10,702 bases of DNA, taken from NCBI GenBank assembly GCA_036389955.1, contig DASVVJ010000823.1:1-10702 (forward strand), in the 5' to 3' direction. Made by a program: the position numbers and the translations under genes. The notes under the pieces were generated by a model that saw nothing but the letters and a program-made list of their open reading frames with translations, was not told where the DNA came from and did no database searches. This DNA comes from DATHBR01 sp036389955. GTDB lineage: Bacteria; Myxococcota; Myxococcia; Myxococcales; Myxococcaceae. Within the stretch, counting starts at the first letter, position 1. Each line of letters opens with the position of its first letter. Shown here in pieces: positions 1 to 6,424 of this stretch.

Positions 1-422
1 CCGCCGTCGCCCATGAGGCCGGCCATGTGCACGAGTCCAAGTGGCCCGGCCGCATCGCCTCGTCGCTGGGGCTCCTGGCCTTTCTCTTCCTCATCCACGC
101 GTCCCTGCGGCTGGCCGCGAACCGGGGCTGGTTCGGCACCCACGAGTTCGCGGACATCCGCACGGTGCCCATGCTCATGCTGCTGCTGCTCGTGGTGATG
201 ACGGTGTTCGCGCCCATCTCCGCATGGTTCTCCCGGGAGCGGGAGCGCGAGGCCGACCGCTATGCGCTGCGTCTCACGGGCGACCCCACCACGTTCCGGC
301 AGATGCTGGTGAAGGCGGCCCGGGTGAACAAGATGGACCCCGAGCCTCCAGAGTGGCTCGTCTTCAAGGGCATGAGCCACCCGCCCATCGGCGAGCGCAT
401 CGCCTCGATTCCCAAGCCGTGA
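1..422 (+). CDS. M48 family (Ste24-type) zinc metalloprotease, 3' part
   Basis: The gene enters from the left edge (reading frame begins at base 3), so only its last 139 codons are seen. The first visible residues contain the zinc-binding HExxH motif as AVAHEAGH (bases 3-26). Two hydrophobic stretches follow, around bases 54-110 and 165-225. Then comes the motif SRxxExxAD (bases 231-257), where the central Glu at 243-245 should be the third zinc ligand. HExxH, then membrane segments, then SRxxExxAD is the layout of M48A/Ste24 (CAAX prenyl protease 1-like) integral membrane proteases. In bacteria these are usually of unknown substrate and thought to act in membrane protein quality control. The C-terminus (PPIGERIASIPKP) matches the usual HPxxxxRI ending of the family. 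The true start and N-terminal membrane segments lie outside the window. The family call is firm; the substrate is unknown. Confidence 0.93.
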   Translation, partial: AVAHEAGHVHESKWPGRIASSLGLLAFLFLIHASLRLAANRGWFGTHEFADIRTVPMLMLLLLVVMTVFAPISAWFSREREREADRYALRLTGDPTTFRQMLVKAARVNKMDPEPPEWLVFKGMSHPPIGERIASIPKP

Positions 423-436
423 AAACCGCCGTCAGC

Positions 437-480
437 GGGTGGGCCCCTCCCACGCCCTGCCCTTCCACCCGGGCCCACCC
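437..480. terminator. Perfect 10-bp inverted repeat between convergent genes
   Basis: GGGTGGGCCC at 437-446 and GGGCCCACCC at 471-480 are exact reverse complements separated by 24 nt. They sit in the 69-bp gap between the stop of the protease gene (420-422) and the stop of the minus-strand TPR gene (492-494). The position suits a bidirectional terminator. There is no T-run on either strand, so intrinsic termination is not proven. Confidence 0.4.
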
Positions 481-491
481 ACCGACAGGCA

Positions 492-977
492 CTACGCCTT
501 CTTCGCCTCCTTCATCTTCTCCACCGCCACCAGGCTGATGGCCTTCACCAGCGCCTGAGCGCGGCGCCCCGCCACCGTCTCGCCGCGCGGGTCCGCCTCC
601 ACCGCGTTGGCGATGTCGGTGAAGCCCTGCGGGTGGCCCTGCTTCAGGTACAGCTCGCCGCGGTTGGCCAGCGCCACGGGGTTGCGCGGGTCGCGCTCCA
701 GCGCCGCGTTGTACTCGGCCAGCGCCTCCTGCACCCGGCCCAGCTTCTGGTACACGGTGCCCAGCGCCGCCCGGCTCGCCGCGTCCTTCGGGTTGCCCTC
801 CACCAGCCCCTCGAAGAGCACGCGCGCCTCCTCGTAGCGCCCCGCCGCCGCCAGCTCACAGCCCACCTGGGCAATCGAACGGGCCTGCTCGAAGGTCATC
901 CCCTCCACCTCCGCCCACGTCACCTCGCCCCGGGCAAACGCCTTGAGCTTGCCCACCGTCTCGCTGCGGATCTCCAT
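492..977 (-). CDS. TPR protein resembling a class II type III secretion chaperone (SycD/LcrH-like)
   Basis: This is a 161-aa soluble protein. An N-terminal helical segment (residues 1-30) is followed by three tetratricopeptide repeats at about residues 31-64, 65-98 and 99-132. Their A-helix signatures include AGRYEEARVLFEGL, LGRVQEALAEYNAAL and QGHPQGFTDIANAV. A C-terminal helix ends in a lysine-rich tail (EKMKEAKKA). Size, three central TPRs and capping helices match LcrH/SycD chaperones, which bind translocator proteins before secretion; this comparison is from memory of the family. I chose the ATG at 977 because GGGAGAG lies 6 nt upstream. An in-frame ATG at 1013, adding 12 residues (MGRIIKYQGETT), has no good ribosome site and lies only 6 bp after the upstream stop. 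The gene follows the 383-aa protein in the same direction and is almost certainly cotranscribed with it. A generic TPR scaffold is the alternative. Confidence 0.85.
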   Translation of the reverse strand: MEIRSETVGKLKAFARGEVTWAEVEGMTFEQARSIAQVGCELAAAGRYEEARVLFEGLVEGNPKDAASRAALGTVYQKLGRVQEALAEYNAALERDPRNPVALANRGELYLKQGHPQGFTDIANAVEADPRGETVAGRRAQALVKAISLVAVEKMKEAKKA

Positions 978-1019
978 CGTCGTCTCTCCCTGGTACTTGA
1001 TGATGCGTCCCATGGCGGC

Positions 1020-2171
1020 TCAGGCCCTGCCCATGTTCTGGATGGCCACCTTCGCCATCTCGTTGAACTTCGAAGACAGCGTGCTCATCAGGTCGAACAT
1101 CTGCTTGCGCTTCTCCATCAGCTTCTGAAGCCGCAGGTTGAGCTCCTGAAACGTCGTCTCCAGCTTCGCGTCCTTGGTCCGGCTCTTCTCATCCGTGCCC
1201 AGGCCGGCGCGCTCCTCGCGGATGCTCGACATCTCCTTCATCACGTCGAGGATCTCGTCGTCCGTGTCGCGGGTAATAAGCATCAGGATGGCCTGGATCT
1301 TCTCCTCCAGGCTCATGTGCGGGTTGTTGATGATGTCGTTCACGCCCGAGCGCTCCGGCGCCGGGGACGGGGACGGCTTCGGTGCCGGGGCCGGAGTGCA
1401 CTCCCCCGGAGTGCCCGGCTTGCCCGGCGGCGGCGAGCCAGACACGGGCGGCGTGGACGGCGCGGGCGCAGGAGCGGGCGCCGGAGTGGACGGCGCGGGC
1501 GAAGCCGTGTCGCGGACCCCATACTTCGCGATGTCGTCATTCACCTGCTTCAGCGCCTTCTGCACGTCCTTCTGGCTGATGGTGCCATCCACGCGGCCGC
1601 CCTCGCCCGCCGTGTCCAACATGTTGCGGAACTCGGGGTGAGCGACCAGGAAGCGGGCCGCCTCCTTCAACTCGGACGGCAGGTTCGGCCAGGTCACGGC
1701 CATCTCCAGCGTCCGCACATTGATCTTCTCGTTCCTCGAGCCGTTCAGCGTGTCGAGCAGCGCGTAGTTGGCGGCGATCGTCTTCAGCGCATCCCGGTAC
1801 TCGAGGTAGCTGGGATCCAGCTGCCCCTTGTTGCTGTCCCGGGCGGGGGTGCTGCCCGTGGTGGCGGCGCTCCCAGACGCCGGAGCAGCCGGAGCGGCCG
1901 TGTGCGTGGGCTTCGCGTAGCCCTCCTGGGCCTTGGCCGGGTCGGGGCTTGGGCAGAACTCCGTCTGGGCCGGCGGGTTCTTCTGCAGCTCCGACATGAC
2001 GCCCATGGCGCCGCTGGCCGCCATCATCACATTGCCGGTCGCTACCCCAGCTACCGCCTTGATGGAGTTGGTCAGCAGCGGGGGTAGCCCCAGCTTATCC
2101 CCGGCGAAATCGACGACGGAGGCCATCGGGCCGGCCAGGGTGTTCAACGTGTTCTTGATGAAATCGAGCAT
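1020..2171 (-). CDS. Proline-rich, coiled-coil protein; candidate type III-like secreted or translocator protein
   Basis: This 383-aa protein has four parts. Residues 1-65 form a helical, partly hydrophobic N-terminus (GVATGNVMMAASGAMGVM near 42-59) without a classical signal peptide. Residues 66-118 are a low-complexity Ala/Pro/Ser/Thr linker. Residues 119-220 are a folded helical domain ending in an EF-hand-like stretch, DTAGEGGRVDGTISQKD at 186-202. Residues 222-275 are a second Pro/Ala/Ser linker. Residues 276-383 are charged, strongly helical and probably coiled-coil (SLEEKIQAILMLI; KLMEKRKQMFDLMSTL). The EF-hand-like DxxxxxxxDGxIS pattern and the C-terminal coiled coil recall HrpF/NolX and other type III translocator or harpin-like proteins, but this is resemblance only. 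The ATG at 2171 is chosen for GGGAGG 4 nt upstream; an in-frame extension to 2348 has no such support. The downstream neighbour is a SycD-like TPR protein, the usual partner of translocators. No function is proven. Confidence 0.85.
   Translation of the reverse strand: MLDFIKNTLNTLAGPMASVVDFAGDKLGLPPLLTNSIKAVAGVATGNVMMAASGAMGVMSELQKNPPAQTEFCPSPDPAKAQEGYAKPTHTAAPAAPASGSAATTGSTPARDSNKGQLDPSYLEYRDALKTIAANYALLDTLNGSRNEKINVRTLEMAVTWPNLPSELKEAARFLVAHPEFRNMLDTAGEGGRVDGTISQKDVQKALKQVNDDIAKYGVRDTASPAPSTPAPAPAPAPSTPPVSGSPPPGKPGTPGECTPAPAPKPSPSPAPERSGVNDIINNPHMSLEEKIQAILMLITRDTDDEILDVMKEMSSIREERAGLGTDEKSRTKDAKLETTFQELNLRLQKLMEKRKQMFDLMSTLSSKFNEMAKVAIQNMGRA
1453..1501. repeat. 16-bp direct repeat inside a Pro/Ala linker
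   Basis: GTGGACGGCGCGGGCG occurs at 1453-1468 and exactly again at 1486-1501. It lies within the low-complexity linker of the minus-strand 383-aa protein, where it encodes repeats such as APAPSTP. It probably arose by slippage or codon-biased low complexity and could vary in copy number between strains. Confidence 0.8.
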
Positions 2172-2379
2172 GTTGCCTCCCGCGCGGCGGGTTAGAGGTT
2201 GGCACTGCGAAGCGCCGCGCATCGGACGGGCGCCTCGGATTGCAGCCGGAATGCCGCCTCCCTCCTCTCGGCCGATCTCCAGCGAATTCAGCCGGTTAGC
2301 CTGCTCCCCGGCCGAGTACCGTCCCGGGCCGCGGACGGTGCGGTCCACAACCGGAGATTGCGACTAGAGTCCCCAGGCC
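2172..2379. promoter_or_regulatory. Divergent intergenic region with a 7-bp perfect hairpin upstream of ruvX
   Basis: These 208 bp separate the minus-strand secreted-protein gene from ruvX and must hold both promoters, although no convincing -35/-10 pair is visible on either strand. The clearest structure is ACCGTCC (2318-2324) pairing with GGACGGT (2333-2339) around an 8-nt loop. It can be extended by a T-G and a G-C pair to 2316-2341. It lies about 40 bp before the ruvX start and could be an operator or part of the ruvX leader. Confidence 0.35.
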
Positions 2380-2832
<453 letters not shown>

Positions 2833-3897
2833 GTGAAGAGGGCCCTCCTTGCCCTGCTCGTGCTCGGAGTGCTCGCGGGTGCGGGCGTGGGCGTGTGGTA
2901 CGTGCTGCGCGAGCAACGCATCACCGCCTTCGCCGCCACGGCCGTCACCCTGCCCGCTCCGGCCACCGTCGACATTCCTCCAGGCACCGGTCCCAAGGGG
3001 CTGGCCCGGCTGCTCGCCGAGGTGGGAGCCGTCTCGGACGCGGACCTGCTCTACCTCTACATCCGCCGGCAGGGGCTGGGGCCGAAGCTCCGGGCCGGTG
3101 AGTACGAGTTCTCCGGCACCCTGCTACCGGATCAGGTGCTGGAGAAGCTCGTCCAGGGCCAGGTGAAGACGTACCGCTTCACCGTGCCCGAGGGGCTGCG
3201 CGCCGAGGAAATCCTCCCGATCATCGCGGGCTCGGAGTTGAAGCTGGACCTGCGCCGGCTGGAGCAGGTGGCCACGGACAAGAGCTTCCTGGCGAGGATT
3301 GGCGTTCCTGCGGGCTCTATCGAGGGCTTCCTCTTCCCGGACACCTATACCTTTACCCGAGCGGCCACCGAGGAGTCGGTGCTGGCCAAGATGGTGTCCA
3401 GCGCCATGGAGGCGTACGGGCGCGCCGACGCCCAGCGCAAAGAGGGGGTGCGGCTGAACGTGCTGCAGACCTTCACGCTCGCCTCCATCGTGGAGAAAGA
3501 GACGGGAGTCCCCGAGGAGCGCCCACGCATCTCCTGCGTTTTCCACAACCGGCTCAAGCGCGGGATGATGTTGCAGACCGACCCCACGGTCATCTACGCG
3601 ATGCGGATGCTACGCGGGGTGTACTCGAAGAACATCACCAAGAAGGACCTCGAGACGCCGCACCCGTACAACACGTACACGCGGACAGGGCTGCCGCCGG
3701 GCCCCATCGCCAGTCCGGGTGCCGCCGCGCTGGAGGCGGCCCTGCGCCCCCTGGAGTGTGAGGACCTGTTCTTCGTGTCGCGCAACGACGGCACACACAT
3801 CTTCTGCCCGACCCTGGAGTGCCACGAAGCCGCCGTGGATGAGTGGCAGAAGCGGTTCTTCCTCAAGAAACGCCAGCAGGAGGGCGGCGCGAACTGA
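2833..3897 (+). CDS. mltG: Endolytic murein transglycosylase MltG
   Basis: This is a 354-aa single-pass inner-membrane enzyme that cleaves nascent glycan strands and so sets peptidoglycan chain length. The N-terminal membrane anchor is at residues 4-25 (LLALLVLGVLAGAGVGVWYV). A LysM-like region spans about 45-115 (VDIPPGTGPKGLARLL...RAGEYEFSG), and the YceG catalytic domain covers about 116-345. The catalytic Glu is Glu221 in LASIVEKETG, matching the ASIVEKE motif of E. coli MltG. Other hallmarks are IEGFLFPDTYTF (163-174), LQTDPTVIYAM (247-257), YNTYTRTGLPPGPIASPG (279-296) and FFVSRNDGTHIF (313-324). The start is GTG at 2833, directly after the ruvX TGA, with GGAG at 2823-2826 lying inside the end of ruvX, so translation is probably coupled. 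Length and active site are normal. Confidence 0.97.
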   Translation: MKRALLALLVLGVLAGAGVGVWYVLREQRITAFAATAVTLPAPATVDIPPGTGPKGLARLLAEVGAVSDADLLYLYIRRQGLGPKLRAGEYEFSGTLLPDQVLEKLVQGQVKTYRFTVPEGLRAEEILPIIAGSELKLDLRRLEQVATDKSFLARIGVPAGSIEGFLFPDTYTFTRAATEESVLAKMVSSAMEAYGRADAQRKEGVRLNVLQTFTLASIVEKETGVPEERPRISCVFHNRLKRGMMLQTDPTVIYAMRMLRGVYSKNITKKDLETPHPYNTYTRTGLPPGPIASPGAAALEAALRPLECEDLFFVSRNDGTHIFCPTLECHEAAVDEWQKRFFLKKRQQEGGAN

Positions 3898-3937
3898 GCC
3901 CCCGCGAAGGGCCAGGGCGTGTCATGCTGCCACCGCG

Positions 3938-4729
3938 ATGAGCGAGAAGAGCGATCAGCCGGCCACCAAGCCGATGATTGTGGTGAAGGACCTCCACAAG
4001 GCCTTCGGCGGGCACGAGGTGCTGCGCGGAGTGAACCTCGAGGTGGCCGAGGGCACCACGTGCGTGCTGATGGGGGTGTCCGGCTCGGGGAAGACGGTGC
4101 TGATGAAGCACCTGGTCGGGCTGCTGAAGGCGGACCGGGGCACCGTGCACGTGGACGGCCAGGACGTCGCTCAGCTGGATGAGGCCGGGCTGGACGCGCT
4201 GCGCCGCAAGCTGGGCATCCTCTTCCAGGCCAACGCGTTGTTCGACTCGCTCACGGTGTTCGACAACGTGGCCTTCCCGCTGCGCGAGCGCACCCGCATG
4301 AAAGAGGCGGAGATCCGCGAGGCGGTGAACAAGGCGCTGGGCGTGGTGGGGCTGACGCACGCGACGCACAAGTACCCAGGCGAGCTGTCCGGCGGCATGC
4401 AAAAGCGCGTGGGCTTCGCGCGAGCGGCCATCCTCCAGCCGAAGATCCTCCTCTACGACGACCCGACGGCGGGCCTGGACCCGCTCACCACGGCGTCGGT
4501 CAACGAGGTCATCTTCACGGGCAAGCAGCAGTTGGGAGCCACCTCGTTCGTCATCTCGCCGGACGTGGCGTCCGCCTTCAAGGTGGGCGACACCCTGGCC
4601 CTCATGCACGAGGGCCGCATCATCGAATACGGGCGGCCCGAGGAGTTCCGCCGCTCCGAGCACCCGGCGGTGAAGTCCTTCCTCCGCAACTGGCTGAGGC
4701 GCCAGACGCAGGGCAATCGGACCGCCTGA
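3938..4729 (+). CDS. Mkl/MlaF-type ABC transporter ATP-binding protein with degenerate catalytic residues
   Basis: This 263-aa ABC ATPase is closest in motif style to the MlaF/Ttg2A/Mkl group, which powers phospholipid or other hydrophobic-substrate transport with MlaE permeases and MCE proteins. Walker A is GVSGSGKT (46-53), the Q-loop Gln is in LFQAN (about 97), and the signature LSGGMQKRVGFARA (150-163) is typical of MlaF. The D-loop GLDP (179-182) is intact. Two key positions are altered. Walker B reads ILLYDDPTAGLDP, so the catalytic Glu is Asp175. The switch-loop THD of relatives reads SPD (207-209), so the His is Pro208. Both suggest weak or absent ATP hydrolysis. The ATG at 3938 is chosen because it is the first ATG after mltG that precedes the conserved core; no clear ribosome site precedes it, and ATG 3974 is an alternative. 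It lies 40 bp after mltG. No MlaE, MlaD or other permease is next to it. Confidence 0.93.
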   Translation: MSEKSDQPATKPMIVVKDLHKAFGGHEVLRGVNLEVAEGTTCVLMGVSGSGKTVLMKHLVGLLKADRGTVHVDGQDVAQLDEAGLDALRRKLGILFQANALFDSLTVFDNVAFPLRERTRMKEAEIREAVNKALGVVGLTHATHKYPGELSGGMQKRVGFARAAILQPKILLYDDPTAGLDPLTTASVNEVIFTGKQQLGATSFVISPDVASAFKVGDTLALMHEGRIIEYGRPEEFRRSEHPAVKSFLRNWLRRQTQGNRTA

Positions 4730-4760
4730 GCCCCGCCTCAGGCCTGAGCGGAGGCCTTTT
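4724..4760. terminator. Overlapping palindromes at the convergent stop codons
   Basis: GCCTGAG (4724-4730) pairs perfectly with CTCAGGC (4737-4743) around 6 nt and spans the stop codons of both convergent genes. CTCAGGCCTGAG (4737-4748) is itself a perfect 12-bp palindrome. A third option, AGGCC (4740-4744) with GGCCT (4753-4757), is followed by a short T-run on the plus strand (4757-4760). These alternatives make a plausible bidirectional terminator for the ABC ATPase and permease genes, only 8 bp apart. The T-run is short. Confidence 0.4.
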
Positions 4761-6258
4761 GGCGGGCCCGCTCGCGGATGGCGAAGTCCTCCTCGGGAGA
4801 GCGGACGAGCTTCTTGCGCCCGATGAGCGCGAAATAGGTCAGCCACACCGTGTACCAGATGGCGGCTCCGATGACGCCCTGGCGGTAGGTCGCGTCGGAG
4901 AACTGGAAGTAGAGTGTCAGCAGCGCGATCAGCAGCGTCAGCGCCGCACCGGGAACGCCGAACGGGCTGCGGAAGGGCCGATCGATGTGCGGCAGCCGCA
5001 CCCGCAGGAAGATGAAGGCCAGGGCCTGCATCGCATACGAGATCATCGCGCCGAACACCGACATGTTCAGCAGCGTGCCGCCCACGAAGCCCTCCGCCTT
5101 CTCGGCGCCCACTCCGAAAAAGACGATCAGCATGACGGCGTAGCCCATCACCGCTCCGGTGATGAGTGCCACGTGCGGCACCTGGCGCGTGCCATGGGTG
5201 ACGGACAGCACGGTGGGGAAGTACCCCGCGCGCGACAGCGAGTAGATCTGCCGCCCATAGGCGAAGATGATCGTGTGGAAGCTGGCGATCAGCCCGGCCA
5301 CCGCCAGCAGCGAGAGCGTCTTGGCCAGCCAGGCCCAGGGCCCGGAGAAGATCGCCTTGAGCCCGTCGAGCAGCGGGCTGCCGCTGGTGCCAATCACCAC
5401 CGCGCCGCCCGCCACTCCGGAGTTGAGGAACAACATCAGAAAGGCGCTGATGATCAGCGTGAGGAGGCCGAAGAGCAGCCCCCGGGGCATGTCGCGCTTG
5501 GGGTCATGGGACTCCTCGGCCGCCAGCGGAAGCTGCTCGATGGCCAGGAAGAACCACACGGCGAACGGCAGACACGCGAACGCCCCGGCCCAGCCGAAGG
5601 GCAACCAGGGCTGTGTTCCCGCCGGCGCCGGGATCAGCTTGCCGTCGGCGGCCTTGCCGCCAATGCTGAGCGCCTGCTCCAGTGAGAAATGAGGAATGGC
5701 GAAGATGTAGAAAATCGCCAGGATCGCCAGCGCCAGCAGGGTGATGAACACCGAGAACCGGAACGACACCTCGACGCCGATCAGGTTCAACCCCACGAAC
5801 AGCGCATAGCCCAGCAGCCACCAGACGGGAGCGAACGTGGGAGATGTACCGAAGATGTTGCCCAGGTACGCGCCGATGAAGAACACGATGACGGCGGGAG
5901 TGAGCACGAACTCGATGTTCTCGGCCAGCCCCGTGACGAAGCCACCCCACGGCCCCATCGCCGTGCGCGAGAACGAGTAAGCGCCTCCCGTGTGCGGCAG
6001 CGCCGGCGACATCTCGGCGATGCTGAGGCACAGGCCCAGGTACATGAACATGATGATGACGGTGGCGAAGAGCATCCCGCCGAACCCGCCCTGCCCCAGC
6101 CCCAGGTTCCACCCGGAGAAGTGGCCGGAAACGACGGCACCCACGCCCAGCGCCCAGAGCGACCAGACGCGCGCATGCTTTCGCAGCGTCCGCTTCTCGA
6201 AGTAGCCGCTGTCGACGTCGCGGTAGGCAATACCGCCCTCGCCCTGCTCTTCGCTCAT
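4738..6258 (-). CDS. APC-superfamily permease, ethanolamine permease type
   Basis: This is a 506-aa inner-membrane transporter with about 12 hydrophobic segments, the usual size and topology of the amino acid-polyamine-organocation superfamily. The first membrane helix, ALGVGAVVSGHFSGWNLGLG (about residues 36-55), carries the unwound-helix GxGxxxSG substrate motif. It is followed by LSIAEMSPALPHTGGAYSF and AENIEFVLTPAVIVFFIGAY. The SGxxxGWN and xxENIEF patterns are those I associate with the ethanolamine permease subgroup (TC 2.A.3.5), so ethanolamine is the best substrate guess; other amino acids or amines are possible. The ATG at 6258 has GGAGGGG about 5 nt upstream; an upstream in-frame start at 6327 lacks this. 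No eutBC ammonia-lyase genes are adjacent. It converges on the ABC ATPase gene and diverges from the Ig-like protein gene. Confidence 0.93.
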   Translation of the reverse strand: MSEEQGEGGIAYRDVDSGYFEKRTLRKHARVWSLWALGVGAVVSGHFSGWNLGLGQGGFGGMLFATVIIMFMYLGLCLSIAEMSPALPHTGGAYSFSRTAMGPWGGFVTGLAENIEFVLTPAVIVFFIGAYLGNIFGTSPTFAPVWWLLGYALFVGLNLIGVEVSFRFSVFITLLALAILAIFYIFAIPHFSLEQALSIGGKAADGKLIPAPAGTQPWLPFGWAGAFACLPFAVWFFLAIEQLPLAAEESHDPKRDMPRGLLFGLLTLIISAFLMLFLNSGVAGGAVVIGTSGSPLLDGLKAIFSGPWAWLAKTLSLLAVAGLIASFHTIIFAYGRQIYSLSRAGYFPTVLSVTHGTRQVPHVALITGAVMGYAVMLIVFFGVGAEKAEGFVGGTLLNMSVFGAMISYAMQALAFIFLRVRLPHIDRPFRSPFGVPGAALTLLIALLTLYFQFSDATYRQGVIGAAIWYTVWLTYFALIGRKKLVRSPEEDFAIRERARQKASAQA

Positions 6259-6367
6259 GAGTCCCCTCCAGTTCAGAGCCTGATGGCCATCCCACCATAG
6301 TGGTACAGCCTCGCCTACCGCGCCCACGTAAACCCGCCCTCAGTAGAGCAACGGTCTCCACCTCGCG

Positions 6368-6390
6368 ACAGGGTGCTGAAAGCACCCTGT
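6368..6390. repeat. Perfect 10-bp hairpin with 3-nt loop in a divergent gap
   Basis: ACAGGGTGCT (6368-6377), loop GAA (6378-6380) and AGCACCCTGT (6381-6390) form a perfect inverted repeat. It lies in the 166-bp gap between the divergent permease (start 6258) and Ig-like protein (start 6425) genes, 34 bp before the latter. No T-run follows it. It could be an operator for a dimeric regulator or a 5'-UTR hairpin. The rest of the gap shows no clear promoter boxes. Confidence 0.7.
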
Positions 6391-6424
6391 GCCCACGGCT
6401 GAGGACCTTACCAAGAGGGAAACA

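Noticed and set aside
633..2087. A 484-codon open frame on the plus strand
   Set aside because: Antisense to the TPR and secreted-protein genes; Arg/Leu/His-rich low-complexity translation and no supported ribosome site.
3863..4846. A 327-codon minus-strand frame
   Set aside because: Antisense to the ABC ATPase, whose motifs are unambiguous; the translation is His/Arg/Leu-rich without a domain.
4759..5685. A 308-codon plus-strand frame
   Set aside because: Antisense shadow of the permease, with composition typical of a reverse-complement frame (Glu/Gln/Arg/His) and no recognisable motif.
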